From positions 248,001 through 312,000 of the forward strand of contig JBMYRH010000005.1 of NCBI GenBank assembly GCA_049602155.1: a DNA stretch of 64,000 nt, read 5' to 3'. The notes under the pieces were generated by a model. That model saw nothing but the letters and a program-made list of their open reading frames with translations. It ran no database searches and was not told the DNA's origin. The position numbers were made by a program, and so were the translations under genes. Positions 54,709 to 63,999 of this stretch are shown in pieces; the first letter of the stretch is position 1, and every line of letters starts with the position of its first letter. The stretch comes from JBMYRH01 sp049602155 (lineage in GTDB: Bacteria; Myxococcota_A; UBA9042; PHBI01; JBMYRH01).

Positions 54709-55980
54709 TTAGAGCCCCACCGCGTCCTTGATCCCAGGTACGAGCAGCTCGACTGGGCGCTGCTCACGCACGACGACTTGGGCAGTGCACAGGGTCCCCG
54801 CATGCACTGGGGTAGGGGGGCCGCTGGAGGACGTCCACCGGTAGCTCTCTTCCCCCTCGCCGTCTGTCGTCACCACGAGATCGGCGTGCACGACGAGTGG
54901 GGCTCCGCCGGTCTCGTCGAGGAAGCGCTGCACAAGGTCGGCGTTGGCTAAGTCGGCCATCAACGCTTGTCGGGTCGCGGGGAACTCCGAGACGCTGACG
55001 ACCACCGCCATCATGCGGCCGTACTCCTCAGGGCGGACCGTCGAGGGAGCGACCTCGATGGTCATCCCAGGTTGCACATTCTTGCCGTCGTTGGGGGGCA
55101 TGTAGACCAGGACCTCAAGCTCTTGGCCGACGTCGCGCCCGAGCTCGAGGTTGAAGATAGGCGTCCCAGGGGCCACGAGGCGGCCGACGGCGCTCCGCAC
55201 CTCAACGACCCGCCCCGCGCGAGGGCTCACGAGCTTGGTGGCGGTCGCGAGGCGCTCCTCGAGCATGGCGATCTTGCGCTTCTGTTCGCGGATCTCAAGC
55301 TCGCGCTGTGAGGTCTCTTGGTCCTGTCGCTGGATAAGCTCGGCCTCGCGAACGTCGACCTCTTTCAGCATGCCCCGAGCCTGAGAGGCCTCCTTCTTGG
55401 CAGAGGAAATGCTCTGTCGCGTGATGGCGAGGGCTTGCCGTGTGATGAGCCCGTGCTCGAGCAGCTCTTCCTGACTCTCTAGCCGTGTCTTGAGCCAGCC
55501 TCTGCGCTCCCTCGCCAGTCGAATTCCGTGCTCAAGGGTCGCTCGCTGCTGAATGATCGCCTCGCGGTTCATGCGTCGGTCGTGCACTGCGAAGCGGCTC
55601 AAGAGCTCATGACGTGACTCGATCTCACGCAGGACCTCTTGCGCCTCTTCGAGCGCCTCCTTGAGCTCGGGCTGCTCGATTCGGCCCACGGCCTGACCTG
55701 CGGTGACCTCATCTCCGATCTGCACATCCAGCGCGATAAGGCGCCCGGTCTCCACGGCGGTGACCTCGAACATGCCGCCTTTCCAGACGAGGATACCGGG
55801 CCCACCGACCCGCGTGGGGAGGGTGCCGACGAAGCCCCAGATGACGGTCATCGCGAGGATGATGAAGACCCCGATGAGCACGAGCCAGCTCCGGATGTCT
55901 GTCACCACCATGAGCTTATCAAGCTGCTCAGGAGACGCGAGGCGGTCGAGGGCGACCTTTCGGTAAATACGACGTGACAT
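54709..55980 (-). CDS. HlyD-family membrane fusion protein of the peptide exporter
   Basis: A 423-residue periplasmic adaptor with one N-terminal membrane helix (SWLVLIGVFIILAMTVIWGFVG). The lipoyl halves are VGRIEQPEL and SPRAGRVVEV, with a long coiled-coil between them (EALEEAQEVLREIESRHE through EQKRKIAMLEERLATATKL). The beta-barrel part follows. It matches the NHLM bacteriocin HlyD group. Only 3 bases separate it from ABC1 and 2 from the TolC gene. Confidence 0.92.
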   Translation of the reverse strand: MSRRIYRKVALDRLASPEQLDKLMVVTDIRSWLVLIGVFIILAMTVIWGFVGTLPTRVGGPGILVWKGGMFEVTAVETGRLIALDVQIGDEVTAGQAVGRIEQPELKEALEEAQEVLREIESRHELLSRFAVHDRRMNREAIIQQRATLEHGIRLARERRGWLKTRLESQEELLEHGLITRQALAITRQSISSAKKEASQARGMLKEVDVREAELIQRQDQETSQRELEIREQKRKIAMLEERLATATKLVSPRAGRVVEVRSAVGRLVAPGTPIFNLELGRDVGQELEVLVYMPPNDGKNVQPGMTIEVAPSTVRPEEYGRMMAVVVSVSEFPATRQALMADLANADLVQRFLDETGGAPLVVHADLVVTTDGEGEESYRWTSSSGPPTPVHAGTLCTAQVVVREQRPVELLVPGIKDAVGL

Positions 55981-55982
55981 GC

Positions 55983-57662
55983 TCAGTTACCGTCCACAGT
56001 AGTCGCAGGGTCTAGCAGGGGCTTGGTTGTCCGTGGGGGCTGGGTGAGCCCCTCGAGGTTCAGCGCATCGGCGCCCTCCTCTGGCAGGAGTGACGCGGCC
56101 GCAAAGTGAAGGTTCGCCAGGGCCCTAGCGTGACGCAATTCGCTCGACAGCGCCGACAGGAGGGCGCCGGTCAGGCGCTCCTCGGTGATGAGCACATCGA
56201 TGGCCGTCGAGAGCTCGCTGCGGAGTCGCCGTCGCTGGTTGGCCACGGTCTCCTTATGCAACGCCACCGAAGCTGTGGCTGCGTTGTGAGCGCGAATCTC
56301 GAGGTCCAGGCTCTCGGCCCCGGCTGCGATCTCGGACCGAATGGTCCGCTCGAGCTCCTCTTGAGCCAGGCGTGCGCGTTCGAGCAGCGCCCGTTGACGC
56401 GCCAATCGGCCCTCGTAGGCGCGGTTTTGGACGGGCCACTCAAAGTTGAGGGCCACGCTGACGTCAGGGCCCCCGATGCTCCCGCCCAGCGGCGTGACGA
56501 GGTTCTCCGCGCCTGTCGCCTCTTCTAGGCCCGAGTAGCCCAAGGTGAGCTGCAGGTCGAGGCGTGGCTCCGTGGCGCGGTCCGCGACGTGCACCGTGCG
56601 CTCTGCGGCCTGGAGCTCGACGCGCGATGCAGCCAGGTCTGCCCGCGCCTGCATGCCGCGCTCCACGAGGCCGTCACGAGCACCTGGGGGGAGGCGCCAG
56701 TTGGGGTCGGGGGCGGGCAGGACATCTCCCGGAGGGGCGAGCGTGATGATGTCGGCGTTGCGCAGCCCCATCGCCAAGCCGAGGGCTTGTCGCGCACGGA
56801 CGACCGCGATCTCTGCCACGGCCCGTGACGCCTCTCGGTCTGCGACGAGGGCGCTAAAGTGGACGGCCTCGGCCGCGGGGCGCTCGTCTTTGTCGATGAG
56901 GAGCTGGACCTCGGCGAGCAGCGCTTTAGCTCGAGCCTCCGAGGCGCCCAATATAGCCAAGCGGCGGTGCGCGGCGACGTAGTCCCAGTAGGCAGTGACG
57001 GCGACGAGGGCGCGGTTGGTTTGGATGTGCCGAAGTCGACGGGTCGCGGCCTCTGCGTAGAGCTCGGCGATGGCCTCTTGAGCAGCGGCGCCTGTGTCGC
57101 TGCCCCGCCCTCGGAGCAGGGCTTGGGTCGCCGAGAGCGCGACGTGCGCTCGACCTACGGAGGGCAGCGTCTGCAGGCTGGCGATCCCGTCTTCGCCGGT
57201 CAACGACACCTCAATGCCCACCTGCTCGCGGCGCTCGACCTGGACGACGGTCTGAAGAGACATGCCGAAGTCGAGCAGCTTCTGAGCCCCAACACGCCAG
57301 CGTGTACGCTCGTTGTGGGCGCTGTCGATCAGGTAGGCGTCGCGCTCTTGAGAGTCGAAAGCGGTGTCGGTGTGATCGTGACCGACCGATGAGGTCAGAT
57401 ACACATCAAAGGCCCCGGCGCGCTGCATGACAGCTGCCTGTGCGGCTGCGACGGTCGCCGCCTGCATATGGACATCGGGGTGATCGACTGCAGCCCTGCG
57501 CACAGCCTCGACAAGGCTGAGCTGCGGTCCGTCTTGCTGCGGCGTGTCATCGGCGAAGGTGGCGGGAGCGCAGAGCAAACCGGCGACACATAGCACGGCC
57601 CACAGGGCACGCGGTGCGTGTCCTGTGGGGGGCTCGTTAGCGAGTGGCTCGAAGGTCTTCAT
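55983..57662 (-). CDS. TolC-family outer-membrane efflux protein
   Basis: A 559-residue protein with a signal peptide (LWAVLCVAGLLCAPATFA). The two TolC repeats are rich in Ala/Glu/Arg heptads (SLVEAVRRAAVDHPDV, AQEAIAELYAEAATRRL, ARADLAASRVELQAAE, RLAQEELERTIRSEIAAG). First gene of the export operon, supplying the outer-membrane channel. The C-terminal tail is a short Pro/Thr-rich extension. Confidence 0.92.
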   Translation of the reverse strand: MKTFEPLANEPPTGHAPRALWAVLCVAGLLCAPATFADDTPQQDGPQLSLVEAVRRAAVDHPDVHMQAATVAAAQAAVMQRAGAFDVYLTSSVGHDHTDTAFDSQERDAYLIDSAHNERTRWRVGAQKLLDFGMSLQTVVQVERREQVGIEVSLTGEDGIASLQTLPSVGRAHVALSATQALLRGRGSDTGAAAQEAIAELYAEAATRRLRHIQTNRALVAVTAYWDYVAAHRRLAILGASEARAKALLAEVQLLIDKDERPAAEAVHFSALVADREASRAVAEIAVVRARQALGLAMGLRNADIITLAPPGDVLPAPDPNWRLPPGARDGLVERGMQARADLAASRVELQAAERTVHVADRATEPRLDLQLTLGYSGLEEATGAENLVTPLGGSIGGPDVSVALNFEWPVQNRAYEGRLARQRALLERARLAQEELERTIRSEIAAGAESLDLEIRAHNAATASVALHKETVANQRRRLRSELSTAIDVLITEERLTGALLSALSSELRHARALANLHFAAASLLPEEGADALNLEGLTQPPRTTKPLLDPATTVDGN

Positions 57663-57926
57663 CTGCGGTGTTCACGTCTCGTGTCGCGCTGGCGCGGGAA
57701 ATATACACGCGCCCGCGAAGCGTGTCGCGCCCGTCCTACCCCGTGTGACGCCCCCCGGCAAATAGGAACCATGCCGTCACCGCAAAGTGTCGAATCGCAG
57801 TGTGCGAACCCGGGTGAGAGTCGAGGGGAGGTCGCTTGAGGAGGGCTCAAGCGCTCAGGGTGACGCGTGAGGCTCAGCCCTTGGCCCAAACGCATCAGTG
57901 CTTGGGCGATGAGCTATCTCATGCAC

Positions 57927-60134
57927 CTACGGGATGTCGGGATGGTAGGTGTCGGTCCAAGCGCCGTTGCTGCAGTCTGGGTCTGGGGCATCGAAGTACC
58001 CCGTGCCGTTGAAGCTGCGCTCCTCGGGGTGGTAGACGCTGATGATGACCGGGACGTAGCCGAGCTCCATCCCCGCCGGTGGCGTGACGAGCTGGCCAGG
58101 GTCGACCCGCGCCAAGTTCGGATCCAGCGCATCCGAGTTGTCCTCGTGGCGGTAGTTGATGAAGACCGGCTCGCCTGGATCGACTGTGGAGTGGGCGGCG
58201 ACCTTGGCGTGGAGCGCCTCGATGCGGGCCTGAAGGGTGTCCAGATAGGCGTCCGTGTAGACGTCGGGCCAGTTCTGCTGCGCGGTCTTCATCGCGGGCT
58301 GCTCGGTGAACTTGAACCACACGTAGGTCGCGGTTGAGCCGTTCTGGAGCGTCACCTCGTAGCGGGTCATATCCGTCGTGTCCCAGTTCGCGAATTCGGG
58401 GTGCGTCGGGTTTCGCTCTTTGTAGCTGAAGTAGCGCGACTCGACCTTGGGCACGCGGTGGAGGCCGTCTGGCGAGGGGACCATGGCGCTCTTGTAGATG
58501 TGCGGGTGGTTCTTGTAGTCGTCGCTCGCTCCCCACTCGACGTCCCACTTCTCGGCCTGCTTTTGGTAGTAGAGGTAGCCGTTCTGCTCACCGTTCGCGG
58601 TCACGCCCTCGGGGAAGGACGCGTCCCAGTCGATGAAGCCGCGGTAGTCGTCGTAGCCGACTGTAAATGGCGGTTCGAGGATCGTGATGTGCTGCTCTCC
58701 GTCGATCTGCTCGGTCACCTTCAGGCGGCTGTGGGTGCTCTGGTAGAGCCCGCTGAACTTCTTGTAAGAGGAGGGGATGAGCGTGGACGAATCCGGATCG
58801 GTGAGCACCGCGGAGTAGGCGCTCATGTCGACTGAGTCGACGCTCTGTATGTTCGCCACGATGTACTCGCGCGCCTTCGCAGAGGGCATCTTCGGGGTGG
58901 GCACGTAGAAGAGCCCGTCACCCATGTCGAGGCCGTTCAGGTATTGCTCATTGCCGAGGCCGTAGTTGGGCTTTGCGCCGTGAGTCGCGAAGGTCCCGAA
59001 GGGGTCCTCATTGGCCTTCTTCTCGGCGTAGGAGCCGTCAGCGATCTTGTCCGGGTCAATCCAGTTGAAGTGCTCTGGCAAGTAGCCGTTGATGGGCCCC
59101 TGGAAGTCGTAGGTCTCGGCGACGCTGAGCCAGAACTTGTAGTCGCTCGGGTGGTCGAGCTCCAGGGACGTCCAGCCCCAGCCAACCCAGATCCCGTCGT
59201 CGTCCGCGTGGTCGGGCTGGTCTTTGTCAAAGGCCAGGTTCACACCTGGCACGAAGAGCACCTGGTTGGAGAACTGAACCATGGTCAGCCAACGGTCGCC
59301 GAGCACGCGCTCGTAGAGCCCGCTCCCGAACTGCACGTCGTTGCAGCCGTGATACGCGTCTCCCACGCCCGCGATGTGCAGCGAGGGATAGTAGTGCGGT
59401 CCGGTGGCCTTCGGGCAGACCCACAGGCCACCCTCAATCGAGTTGTTGCCATAAGAGCCGAGCCAGAAGTGATAGATGCCGTACTGCTCAAAGCGGTCGA
59501 CGCCGTGCTTGGAGGCTCGGTAGACGCGGTTGAACATCAGCTTGCCCGCGCCTTGCTCGGCCGTCGGCTCGTGGTCGATGCCGTCAGGGCCGCCACCAAA
59601 GGTCACGTTCGGGTCAAAGAGCGTGTAGGTGTCTGAGGAGGGAACCGGCGTCATCGCCTGCGGAGCGACCGTGCCGTAGTACTCAAGCCCCTGCATGCAG
59701 TCGTTGGTCTCATCGGCATCACAGGTGCCGCACTCATCACACACGACGCAGGTGGCGCCATCGTTCTCAGGGTCGTCGTCACAGACCCCGCACTCGTCTT
59801 CGTAGGCCTCACCGCCAGGGACGCCGGCGCAGTCGGCAGGCTCCAGGACGTCTACGGTGTCCGGCTCGCCTGGCCCGGAGTCGGACTCGGTGGCGGTGTC
59901 CTCGACCGGCGCCTCGGTGGCGGTGTCCTCGACCGGCGCCTCGGTGGCGGTGTCCTCGACCGGCGCCTCAGTGGCGGTGTCCTCGATCGGCGCTTCAGTG
60001 GCGGTGTCGCCAGCGTCTGTGGCGACCACCGTGTCCGAGGTTGGCGTGTCAGTGCTCGCTCCGTCGTCGCCTGAACCGCAGCCCAGCAGGACAGCACACA
60101 AGAGCGCTACGTAAGACGTCTTCCATCGTCGCAT
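57927..60134 (-). CDS. Large lipoprotein of unknown function
   Basis: About 735 residues. The signal ends AVLLGC, a good lipobox. A Thr/Asp-rich linker contains four EAPVEDTAT-type repeats. A short Cys module follows (CAGVPGGEAYEDECGVCDDD, then CVVCDECGTC), as in other extracellular proteins of such bacteria. The remaining 570 residues are aromatic-rich (Trp, Tyr, His) and probably beta-structured, with no recognised catalytic motif. Two ATGs, 60140 and 60134; the second has better spacing to GGGAGAG. Upstream of the export operon on the same strand, but with 264 bases between, so co-transcription is doubtful. Confidence 0.78.
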   Translation of the reverse strand: MRRWKTSYVALLCAVLLGCGSGDDGASTDTPTSDTVVATDAGDTATEAPIEDTATEAPVEDTATEAPVEDTATEAPVEDTATESDSGPGEPDTVDVLEPADCAGVPGGEAYEDECGVCDDDPENDGATCVVCDECGTCDADETNDCMQGLEYYGTVAPQAMTPVPSSDTYTLFDPNVTFGGGPDGIDHEPTAEQGAGKLMFNRVYRASKHGVDRFEQYGIYHFWLGSYGNNSIEGGLWVCPKATGPHYYPSLHIAGVGDAYHGCNDVQFGSGLYERVLGDRWLTMVQFSNQVLFVPGVNLAFDKDQPDHADDDGIWVGWGWTSLELDHPSDYKFWLSVAETYDFQGPINGYLPEHFNWIDPDKIADGSYAEKKANEDPFGTFATHGAKPNYGLGNEQYLNGLDMGDGLFYVPTPKMPSAKAREYIVANIQSVDSVDMSAYSAVLTDPDSSTLIPSSYKKFSGLYQSTHSRLKVTEQIDGEQHITILEPPFTVGYDDYRGFIDWDASFPEGVTANGEQNGYLYYQKQAEKWDVEWGASDDYKNHPHIYKSAMVPSPDGLHRVPKVESRYFSYKERNPTHPEFANWDTTDMTRYEVTLQNGSTATYVWFKFTEQPAMKTAQQNWPDVYTDAYLDTLQARIEALHAKVAAHSTVDPGEPVFINYRHEDNSDALDPNLARVDPGQLVTPPAGMELGYVPVIISVYHPEERSFNGTGYFDAPDPDCSNGAWTDTYHPDIP
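59887..60011 (-). repeat. 27-base tandem repeat, four copies plus a partial
   Basis: Units at 59887, 59914, 59941 and 59968 encode the EAPVEDTAT (one EAPIEDTAT) linker repeats of the lipoprotein. The first three units are identical and the fourth differs at three bases. A partial unit follows. Copy number may vary between strains by slippage. Confidence 0.9.
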
Positions 60135-60250
60135 GACCATCTCTCCCTCTCGGATCTGCCTCAGCGAGGACCACGCTGCTTGGCGGGGGGAGCGTACCGG
60201 AAATCAGCGTCGGTGACCCGCTGAAACCCGACTGACGGCTCGACGTGGCG

Positions 60251-60679
60251 TCAGTCCGGCTGCTGAAAGCGAAACGGGTACGTGAACCTGCATGTCTCGT
60301 CTGGGGTGCTCCCCGGGATCTGGAGGTCGCGAGCCACCACGGCTGCGACGCAGCGCGCGGTCTCGTTGTCGCGAGGGGACCGCTCGACACAGGTCGCAGA
60401 GCCACCGCGGGTCTCGACTGTCACCTTGACGAGCACCGACTCAGCCCCTGGCCGATGGCACGTTCGAAGCGCCTCGATGAGCCGCTCCATACCCGTGTTG
60501 ATGGCACCCTTGGGGAAGTTGGCGCCGCGGAAGCACTCCTGGGACACGGTTCGGGTGGGGCACACGTCAGCGACCGCCGTCGGCCACGGCGCCACCGAGG
60601 GCTGAACCAAGGGAGGTGCAGAGGCGCAGCCGCCTATCCCAAGCGCGGTGAAGAGAGCCAAGAGCATCAGGACCTTCAT
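60251..60679 (-). CDS. Small lipoprotein with AgmX/PglI- or TonB-C-like domain
   Basis: A 142-residue protein starting MKVLMLLALFTALGIGGC, so the lipobox Cys is at about 18. The longer frame to 60787 is unlikely. The mature part has VLVKVTVETRGGSATCVE, CVAAVVARDLQIP and FTYPFRFQ, which resembles the C-terminal domain found in AgmX/PglI and TonB-like proteins of myxobacteria. Two Cys pairs may be disulfide-linked. Isolated gene; role unknown. Confidence 0.75.
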   Translation of the reverse strand: MKVLMLLALFTALGIGGCASAPPLVQPSVAPWPTAVADVCPTRTVSQECFRGANFPKGAINTGMERLIEALRTCHRPGAESVLVKVTVETRGGSATCVERSPRDNETARCVAAVVARDLQIPGSTPDETCRFTYPFRFQQPD

Positions 60680-60994
60680 AGGGCTTAAGACGACTGCGGC
60701 GGTCGAAATGTTCCATCTGCTTGGTGGTTTCAAAGCGTGTCCCTGGGCGAGGTGTGTGCGCGGCGGGTCGCGCCAGCGTTTCATCATCCTTTGCCCGTAA
60801 GTCTATGTCACGGGTCCACGAGATGAAGGGCCCTCATTCTGACGGCTCAGCGAGCACCTTGTGAGGCCACTATGCACCCCCAGGCCGCTCTGTCGTGGTG
60901 TGCCGTTGTGTTTGCGGCTCGCTTCCACGAGGCTTGCGCTACCCCATCTCTAGCTGGCGCAAGAAGACTTACCAACCCACGGGGAGGCAGCGAG
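60680..60994. other. 315-base divergent intergenic region
   Basis: Lies between the starts of two divergent lipoprotein genes and should hold both promoters. Open frames that run into it on each side lack conserved content. No clear -35/-10 pair or hairpin was recognised. Confidence 0.3.
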
Positions 60995-62242
60995 ATGCGA
61001 TGTTTTCAGTCACTTTGCTTTGTGTTTGGAGCCCTGTTTGTAGCGCATGGATGCGCAGGTATCCCTGTGAAGCCGGAGCAGCACTGCGCTGCCAGCCAGG
61101 GGGAGCAGAAGCTCGCGTGCTACGAGGCGCTGGCTGCGAGCACGAGCGAGGGGGGGCAGTGTTCGGCTCTGTTCTCCGAGGAGCCCCCACCCTGCATGTC
61201 GGCTCAGATGACTGAAGCGCGTGGCGCCCTGTCAGACAAAGACCGTCGGGCGATCGCCGCAGGCAAGAAGACCCTCAAGGTCGTCTGCGCGAACTACGAG
61301 GCGGGGGAAGATGACGGACGCGCGCTCAACCTCACAGTGATTGAGCGTCAACAGCAGTATGACCAACCGGTCGTCAGGCGACTCAGTGCTCAGACGCTGA
61401 GCTATAAGACGAAGCTCGCTTTGTACTATCGGCTGGCCTCCGGGATAGACGGCAGTTTGGGCCTAGACCGACTCCGACAACCGCTGCGCTCCGCAGTTGA
61501 ATATCGGAGCGCGAGTTGCGCCATCAACGACTACGTGCAAGAGCAGCAAGCAGCGAAAGCAGCCCAAGCTCAAGAAGAGGCGGCGCGGCAAAAGGAGCAG
61601 GCCGCCGAAGAGCGGCGGCATGCAGAAGATGCAGAGAATCGCGAGCTTCAGCGCATGAAGAGGGTCCAGGAGTGGCAGAAGGGAGCGCTTCGACAATGCA
61701 CCTCTGATTGGGACTCAAAGGCCTGTGACGCTCCGGTCGGCGCAGCCGATAAGGGGGACGTGGAGCGCTGCCAGTCGGAGTGTGCCTCGGCCATCGAGGT
61801 GTCGATGAACGCGGCGCGAGAGGCCGCCACGGCGACCTGCAGTGAGGGCTACTCGACGTCCAAGAAGAAGGCGCTCCAAGCGTGTGCGCTTGCGGCGCGC
61901 TCCTCCGATGCATCGGCGTCAAAGGCCCTAGGTGACCTCGAGACCATGTGTCGCGCTGAGTGCCCAGCGCAAGCCAAGGAGCTCAAGCGGATCGCGCGCG
62001 AAGAGGCGAGACAAGCCCGCGCTGCTGAGAAAGAGGCGAAGCGCATCCAGAAGCTGCACAAGAATGCAGCGCGGTGCATGAAGCCGTGCATGAAGGCGGT
62101 CTTCAAATGTCAGGAGAGGCGGAGCTACGCGATGTGCCAGGGCATCGGGGCGAGCATGGCCAGCTGCAGTAAAAAGTGCTGTGGTGCGAGCGGTAACTGC
62201 AGCTGCGGTGGCTATGGACGAGGACGAGCCTGTGGGCTCTGA
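60995..62242 (+). CDS. Cys-rich helical lipoprotein
   Basis: A 415-residue protein starting MRCFQSLCFVFGALFVAHGC, a signal with lipobox at about Cys20; GGGGAGG lies upstream of ATG 60995. The N-terminal part has several Cys. The central section is a long charged coiled coil (QEEAARQKEQAAEERRHAEDAENREL). The C-terminal part has Cys spaced at helical intervals (CQSECASAIEVS, CRAECPAQAKELK, CMKPCMKAVFKC) and ends in a glycine-rich Cys cluster. No family recognised. Likely an envelope structural protein. Confidence 0.75.
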   Translation: MRCFQSLCFVFGALFVAHGCAGIPVKPEQHCAASQGEQKLACYEALAASTSEGGQCSALFSEEPPPCMSAQMTEARGALSDKDRRAIAAGKKTLKVVCANYEAGEDDGRALNLTVIERQQQYDQPVVRRLSAQTLSYKTKLALYYRLASGIDGSLGLDRLRQPLRSAVEYRSASCAINDYVQEQQAAKAAQAQEEAARQKEQAAEERRHAEDAENRELQRMKRVQEWQKGALRQCTSDWDSKACDAPVGAADKGDVERCQSECASAIEVSMNAAREAATATCSEGYSTSKKKALQACALAARSSDASASKALGDLETMCRAECPAQAKELKRIAREEARQARAAEKEAKRIQKLHKNAARCMKPCMKAVFKCQERRSYAMCQGIGASMASCSKKCCGASGNCSCGGYGRGRACGL

Positions 62243-62312
62243 GCACGTGGTTCATTAGGAGCGTCATGGCCGTGAAGACATCGACAAGCATCAGGCGAAG
62301 AAAGCGCGACTT

Positions 62313-63707
62313 ATGCATGATAGGGCGCTGTTGCGCCTCGCGATGGCGGCGGATGGCGTGGCCTCCTTGGAGAAGGCCGGCGCTTCTTTCTTTGATGCGG
62401 CTAAGTTTGGTACGGAGGCACTCAGCGAGGCCTGCGGACGTCGACTCTCGGCCATTGCTGGGGCCCTCGACGGTGAGGAGGTCGCGGCCTACGTGAAGCG
62501 CTGTGGCCAGGTGACAAGCGAGCCTGTTCAAACAGCGCATGCGCTCCTTCGCTATTCATCCGGTCTGACCGCTTACGACACGGGCGCATATGAGCGTTTG
62601 ATCGTGGACGGTGCACTCGAGAAACAGGGGCCTGCGGCCCTGAAAGAGCCGGGCCAGGGCTGGCTTCGAGGGCAAGAGGTTGAGCGACTGCTTACGGCCG
62701 AGGAGAGTGTTTCATTGCTCGCCGCCCGAATCAAAGGAGACGCCGGCCTGCCTAAGGGGGATGCGCTCAAAGCACGGCACGATGCCTTGATCGCCCCTTG
62801 TGGTCCCAACCAGGGCTGGCAATGCAAACGGACTGACAAGGATGGCAAGGAGGTCTGGCTTAGCCGAGCGTCGACCTACATCTCCAGCTGCATTGCCTGC
62901 GCTGATAAAGCAAAGGTTGAGAAGCAAAAGGTCAAAGTGCTGGCGACCCTCGTGAAGGCTGCGCGCGCCGAGTGCAAGAAGACGCAGAGCGCTGGGAGCA
63001 AGGAGTGCAAGGACACAGGGCGCAGCGCCAAAAGCGAGTGTGGAGCCGCGCTCAAGGACGCGAAAAACAAGCGGATCCCGAACTCCTGCGCGGACGAAAA
63101 GGCGGCGTGTAACCTCGCGATTAGGATCTTGGCGTCTAAGGGCTATGGCCGCATGGAGAACAACTGCGGCTCTACCTACAACTCGTGCATCGCGCCCCTC
63201 AAAGCTGATGCTGAGAGGTGCAAACGTGAGGCGAATGACGAGCAGAGCCAGTGCATCGCAGCCGTGACCAGCGAGGGGTCGCAGTGCACGGTGCGAGCTG
63301 CGAACATCGGGAAGAGTGATTTCGAGATGTGTGTGGCGCTCTGCACCGATACACAAAAATCCAAGGCCACCGAGTGCAAGCGTCAACTCTCTGCCGCCAA
63401 GAAGTCTTGCAGCGCCGATAAGAACGCTGAAATGAAGGCTTGTAGTCAGGCTAAAAACGATTGCAATAGGTCGAACAATAGCCAGGTCGCGCGGCACCTG
63501 CGGTCTGAAGGCTACGGCGTGAAGGAGGACTGCTCTGGGGATTACAGGGACTGTACTTCAGGGATCAAAGAGTCCTATCAATCGTGTGTTGAGGACGCAG
63601 CGGGTGAGTGTGGTGGGGGGAGCGATATGTGCAACGAGCGCTGCGCGAAGTTCGCTTCAACGAGCACACCTTCAAGTCAAAGCGCATCGGTGACATGGGC
63701 CCACTGA
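62313..63707 (+). CDS. Cys-rich helical protein, tandem relative of the preceding gene
   Basis: A 464-residue Lys/Ala/Cys-rich protein. Residues 1-150 are an ordinary helical domain; about 180-440 show Cys pairs every 7-14 residues in helical runs (CKKTQSAGSKEC, CKRQLSAAKKSC, CSADKNAEMKAC, CSQAKNDC). It resembles the preceding lipoprotein in style but has no signal peptide from ATG 62313. An ATG at 62266 with TTAGGAG upstream is in another frame, and the upstream in-frame codons back to the TAG at 62256 have no start. A frameshift near 62270 or an internal start is possible. The N-terminus is therefore uncertain. Confidence 0.65.
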   Translation: MHDRALLRLAMAADGVASLEKAGASFFDAAKFGTEALSEACGRRLSAIAGALDGEEVAAYVKRCGQVTSEPVQTAHALLRYSSGLTAYDTGAYERLIVDGALEKQGPAALKEPGQGWLRGQEVERLLTAEESVSLLAARIKGDAGLPKGDALKARHDALIAPCGPNQGWQCKRTDKDGKEVWLSRASTYISSCIACADKAKVEKQKVKVLATLVKAARAECKKTQSAGSKECKDTGRSAKSECGAALKDAKNKRIPNSCADEKAACNLAIRILASKGYGRMENNCGSTYNSCIAPLKADAERCKREANDEQSQCIAAVTSEGSQCTVRAANIGKSDFEMCVALCTDTQKSKATECKRQLSAAKKSCSADKNAEMKACSQAKNDCNRSNNSQVARHLRSEGYGVKEDCSGDYRDCTSGIKESYQSCVEDAAGECGGGSDMCNERCAKFASTSTPSSQSASVTWAH

Positions 63708-63852
63708 TTCAGCACGTAAAATCTGAGCTGCACTGAACCCTCAGATCGTCGTCGTCGGCTGGGTAAGAGGTGACGCCATCGCGCGTCGTACGCGGCCGTG
63801 TTGCGTGGACTGAGGCGTCCACTCGCGGCGCATTCCGATCGCCGCCATGCGT

Positions 63853-63999
63853 CTAGGGCCCGCCGACGCCTCCAATATCGCAATTGGGGACCTCGGAGAA
63901 GAGGCAGCCCGTCTCTGAGTCACAGCTGTCGATGGTGCATGGGTCGAGGTCGTCACAGGTGATGTCGGCGACGACGCTGCAGGCTTGCGTCACGTGGCA
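63853..63999 (-). CDS. C-terminal end of a second CTxDxC-repeat protein (cut by window edge)
   Basis: The minus strand reads open from base 63999 to a TAG at 63855-63853. The 48 residues include CDDLDPCTIDSCDSETGC and end in CDIGGVGGP. This is the same repeat unit as the giant lipoprotein at 18996-25070. The gene continues beyond the window and its full size is unknown. Confidence 0.85.
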   Translation of the reverse strand, partial: CHVTQACSVVADITCDDLDPCTIDSCDSETGCLFSEVPNCDIGGVGGP

